Assembly (NCBI GenBank): GCA_022791875.1
Contig: JAAVZX010000040.1
Coordinates: forward strand, 1-64,000
DNA length: 64,000 nucleotides
Direction: 5' to 3'
From: Oscillibacter sp.
GTDB taxonomy: Bacteria; Bacillota; Clostridia; Oscillospirales; Oscillospiraceae
Below are positions 61,157-64,000 of this stretch, one piece after another (within the stretch, counting starts at the first letter, position 1; each line of letters starts with the position of its first letter). The notes beneath the pieces were generated by a model. The model searched no databases and was not told where the DNA came from. It was given only the letters and a program-made list of their open reading frames with translations. The position numbers were made by a program, and so were the translations under genes.

Positions 61157-61660
61157 CGGCAAGAAGGGCTGGGGGAACTTTTTCCTCCAGCCTTTTATTA
61201 TGCCCGTATGCTGTGGCCATGCCCAAAGCCGCCCAGGAGGCCCCCAGGGGACGCAGGAGCGGCGAGGGTACAGGGCGTTTCGCCCCCCACTCCCTGCCCT
61301 GTGCTGCCTGCTGGATGGCCTTTTTGCCCGTGAGTAACGATATGCCCCCACTGGAGGGGGTTCAGCGCTGCATTGGTGCAGCGTGGGACCCGGCGGCAGT
61401 CCAGCCAGCGGAGGACGCCCCAATTTTGGGGGCAGTACCAATCAATCCAAAAGTGGATTCGTCAGGCACCGGCTGAGCTTTGAGTCCGTTGGAGCTGAGC
61501 TGAAAATTGAGCTGAGTAAAGGGTCGGGGCGTAAATACTCCCGGCCTGACCGATTTATCCATAACCCCGCTCTAAGTTGATGAAAAGCATCTATTGTCCG
61601 CGGCCTGGTTTTGGTGGAGGATAAAACCAGCAAAACGGTACAGGAAGCGGGTGAAACGGT

Positions 61661-61995
61661 ATGACGCTGAACAAGAGCCTGGCGGCCAGCATACGGCGGT
61701 ACAAGCAGGCGCGGGATCTGACCGTGGCGGAGCTGGCGGAGGACCTGCATCTTGCCGTTTCCACCACGCAGGAATATTTGAAGGGAAACTGCAACCCCGA
61801 ACGGACACGCTGGAGCTTCTTGCGGAGCGCATGGGGGTAACGGTCGGTGAGCTGCTTGCCAGCCCGCCGCCGGAGCTGGAGCGGACGGAAAGCCTGATGC
61901 AGGCGGCGGGGGTGCTGGCCGCGCTGAAGCCTGAGAAGCGGGAGAAGGCCGTGAAACTGCTGCTGGAGCTTGCGGAACTGATTGCCGGGGAGTAA
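61661..61995 (+). pseudogene. XRE-family regulator, single frameshift near 61793
   Basis: MTLNKSLAASIRRYKQARDLTVAELAEDLHLAVSTTQEYLKGNCNP then shifted frame RTDTLELLAERMGVTVGELLASPP. Confidence 0.75.
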
Positions 61996-62040
61996 CGTCC
62001 CCGGCTTTCTTTATACCCGCAGGGGAACAGCGACCCAAAA

Positions 62041-62215
62041 TCCCAAACGTTTGGGAATTTGAAAGCGGCTGGCGTACCACTTTCGTACCACCCTCGTACT
62101 ACCCCGTTCCCTTGGATTTGAGTAACCCTGGATTTGCCGAAACGGTACACTTTTGATACACTTTTGCTACACCCCTTCAGGCCCTGTTTATGCCCTACTT
62201 TTACCCTACTCTTGC
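62041..62215. repeat. Palindrome plus iteron-like TAC-rich repeats
   Basis: TCCCAAACGTTTGGGA (62041-62056), CGTACCACTTTCGTACCACCCTCGTACTACCC, GGTACACTTTTGATACACTTTTGCTACACC, CCCTACTTTTACCCTACTCTTGCCC. Confidence 0.6.
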
Positions 62216-62272
62216 CCAACCGGCAAAGAGCGCCAGGGACGCACAGCCGCGAAGCTGTACGCCCCGTTTTGA

Positions 62273-63256
62273 CTAACCGTTGTCCTGCGGGTGGACAGGA
62301 TGAGCGGCCAGATACCGCAGAACCACATCCCGGACCTGCGTCCAGGACTTTCCCGCCCCAGCGACGTGGGCCACCTGCTGCCAGGAGAGTCCCCGCAGGA
62401 CGCGCAGGCGGAAGAACACCCGGACGGCGGGGTCCTGTATGGCGTCAATATAGTCCTGGCCCACGCCTGCGGCCTGCTGCTCCAGAGAAGGGCGGTCCAG
62501 CCTGGGACGGGACGCCCTGGGGCCTGCCAGCCGGTCCCGCCGGAAGACAATGCGCTCCACGGCGCTTTCCCCCGTGCTGTGGAACTGCCTGACGCCCACA
62601 TGCAGGTAGTAGGGGGTGCGGTCCTCAACGAACTGCTGAAGCTCCCGGCGCTGGCGCAGGGTGTACAGCGCTTTTGTCTGCCATTGCCGGACGGCCTCTT
62701 TGGAAACGCCCTGATGGTCTGCGATCTGCTCCAGGGTCTGGGCCTGAAAAAAACGGCTGCGCAAAGTTTCCCCCTGGACGGCGGGCAGCTGCGCCAGGGC
62801 CGTTTCCAAAGCCTCCCGGAGCTGTCCCCGCCAGATACGATCATCCGCGTCCTGGAGGGCATGGGCGGCGGCGGGGTCCGCCTGGAAGTCTGCCAGGGTA
62901 TTCCCGTCTGTGTCTTCGCCGACAGGTGCGTCCAGGCTATGAGCCTGATGGATGGGGTCGCGGGCCTGCCTGCGGCTGCGGATTCCTGTGGCCTGAGAAA
63001 AAGCGGTTTTAAGTGCCAGCGCCAGCCAGCCGATAAAAGCGCGCCCGGCGGCGGGGTCGTAGGTATGGGCGGCGGCAACCACGGCGATATACCCGGCGTT
63101 ATACAGGTCCCCGAATTCCACCCCGCCCAGACCGCCCGACAGCACAAGGCGTTTGTTGGCCTGCGCCGCAGCAAAGCGTTCCACCTGCCCTCACAGCTGC
63201 TCCAGCTTGTCCCGATCCCCGCCCTGGATCAGCGCTACAAGTTCCTCGTTGGTCAT
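62273..63256 (-). pseudogene. Sigma-70-like RNA polymerase sigma factor with in-frame TGA (63191-63193)
   Basis: MTNEELVALIQGGDRDKLEQL-TGA-GQVERFAAAQANKRL...GDLYNAGYIAVVAAAHTYDP...LEQIADHQGVSKEAVRQWQTKAL; a downstream GTG (63184) could rescue. Confidence 0.75.
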
Positions 63257-63515
63257 TGCCTGACGGCCTCCCTCGTGGTAGAATGAGATTGACAAGTTCA
63301 CATCCTACCCGGAGGGGGCCGCTGCGGCGGTCCTTTTCCTTTGCTGGGAAGCGGGTTCCCGCGCCGCGCCGGTGATGCCTGTGGGGACACGGAATTTTAG
63401 TGAAGCGCCCAAAAATTCTTGCTGTAACTACGCGCCATTTGGGGTCGGCGGCCCCGCAGCATATCCCCCGGGGGCCTGGAAGGACCCGTTTTCAGGAGCC
63501 GCCGCCCAGCGCTGT

Positions 63516-63806
63516 TTATGCCTGTACCTGCTGAGCATCCCGCCGCCCCTGGGCGTAGGAATTGCCTGCCGCAATAAACATCCAGGCTTTCACCGCCGTC
63601 AGGAAGCGGATGATATCATCGTCGCCAGAGTTCTTTGCAATCAACTCGTCCATAAACGGGATGTCCTTCGGTTTCGCCTGGTTGATAATGTCCAGCCAGG
63701 CCGCTGTAAGCTCTTTCTCGTCCACGGACAGCGGACGGCCTATTAGCGTCTCCTGATATCCAGCGAACACGTCCAGCGGGGCGGGGAAAGTAAACGGAAT
63801 GCTCAT
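63516..63806 (-). CDS. Hypothetical mobile-element protein
   Basis: MSIPFTFPAPLDVFAGYQETLIGRPLSVDEKELTAAWLDIIN...; RBS ggaaggagg. Confidence 0.6.
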   Translation of the reverse strand: MSIPFTFPAPLDVFAGYQETLIGRPLSVDEKELTAAWLDIINQAKPKDIPFMDELIAKNSGDDDIIRFLTAVKAWMFIAAGNSYAQGRRDAQQVQA

Positions 63807-64000
63807 ACCAACGCCTCCTTCCGGGAGCACAGCCGCCCCGTGTGGTAATCTAAGGCCAGCTTTGCAGAGCCAAAGCATTGCCCAAATCTGTGTTTCACTA
63901 CTGATACCTTGACGATTTGCCCCGTCACCTGTCCACGCTTCATAATGTGCTCGATACGGCTGACCAGCAGCCGGACGGACGCATAATAGGGCAGTGCGCG
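63803..64000 (-). CDS. Partial hypothetical protein truncated by window edge
   Basis: Open frame ...RIEHIMKRGQVTGQIVKVSVVKHRFGQCFGSAKLALDYHTGRLCSRKEALV-stop overlapping next ATG by 4 bp. Confidence 0.55.
   Translation of the reverse strand, partial: RALPYYASVRLLVSRIEHIMKRGQVTGQIVKVSVVKHRFGQCFGSAKLALDYHTGRLCSRKEALV

Overview
64 kb of a high-GC Gram-positive chromosome. A spore SASP gene, anaerobic NrdD/NrdG, a TRAP sugar-acid operon and SLH domains suggest a Clostridia/Oscillospiraceae-like gut anaerobe; the taxon is inferred, not shown. Decayed mobile DNA lies at both ends: a truncated serine recombinase on the left, and an integrated element on the right with RHH regulators, a Uma2 protein, a broken XRE gene and a broken sigma factor. 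Ordinary content includes MBL hydrolase, SASP, NrdG/NrdD, two G3E GTPases, AGCS symporter, DHH phosphoesterase, an LRR/CnaB/transglutaminase/SLH surface protein, a GntR-controlled sugar-acid operon (DctPQM, two enolase-superfamily dehydratases, LarA-like, two SDRs), a hybrid histidine kinase with a solute-binding lipoprotein, LrgA/LrgB, and a PilT/GspF pilus-like cluster. The most unusual part is 33.7-49.7 kb, a mostly translationally coupled cluster: three ankyrin-like proteins, DUF2201/VWA-like protein, MoxR AAA, SpoVK/CbbX-like AAA, unknown, two-HKD PLD nuclease, SNF2-like helicase, WYL regulator and unknown. It resembles an NTP-dependent conflict/defence system that I cannot match to a named one. 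It carries about eight homopolymer-associated frameshifts and two in-frame ambers. Intergenic regions also hold two families of structured repeats: a ~340-bp multi-hairpin element with compensatory changes between copies, and a modular double-hairpin family with swapped stems and G-run tails. The right-hand element contains two paralogous RHH genes, each preceded by a different triple operator array, one divergent from a tiny membrane peptide.
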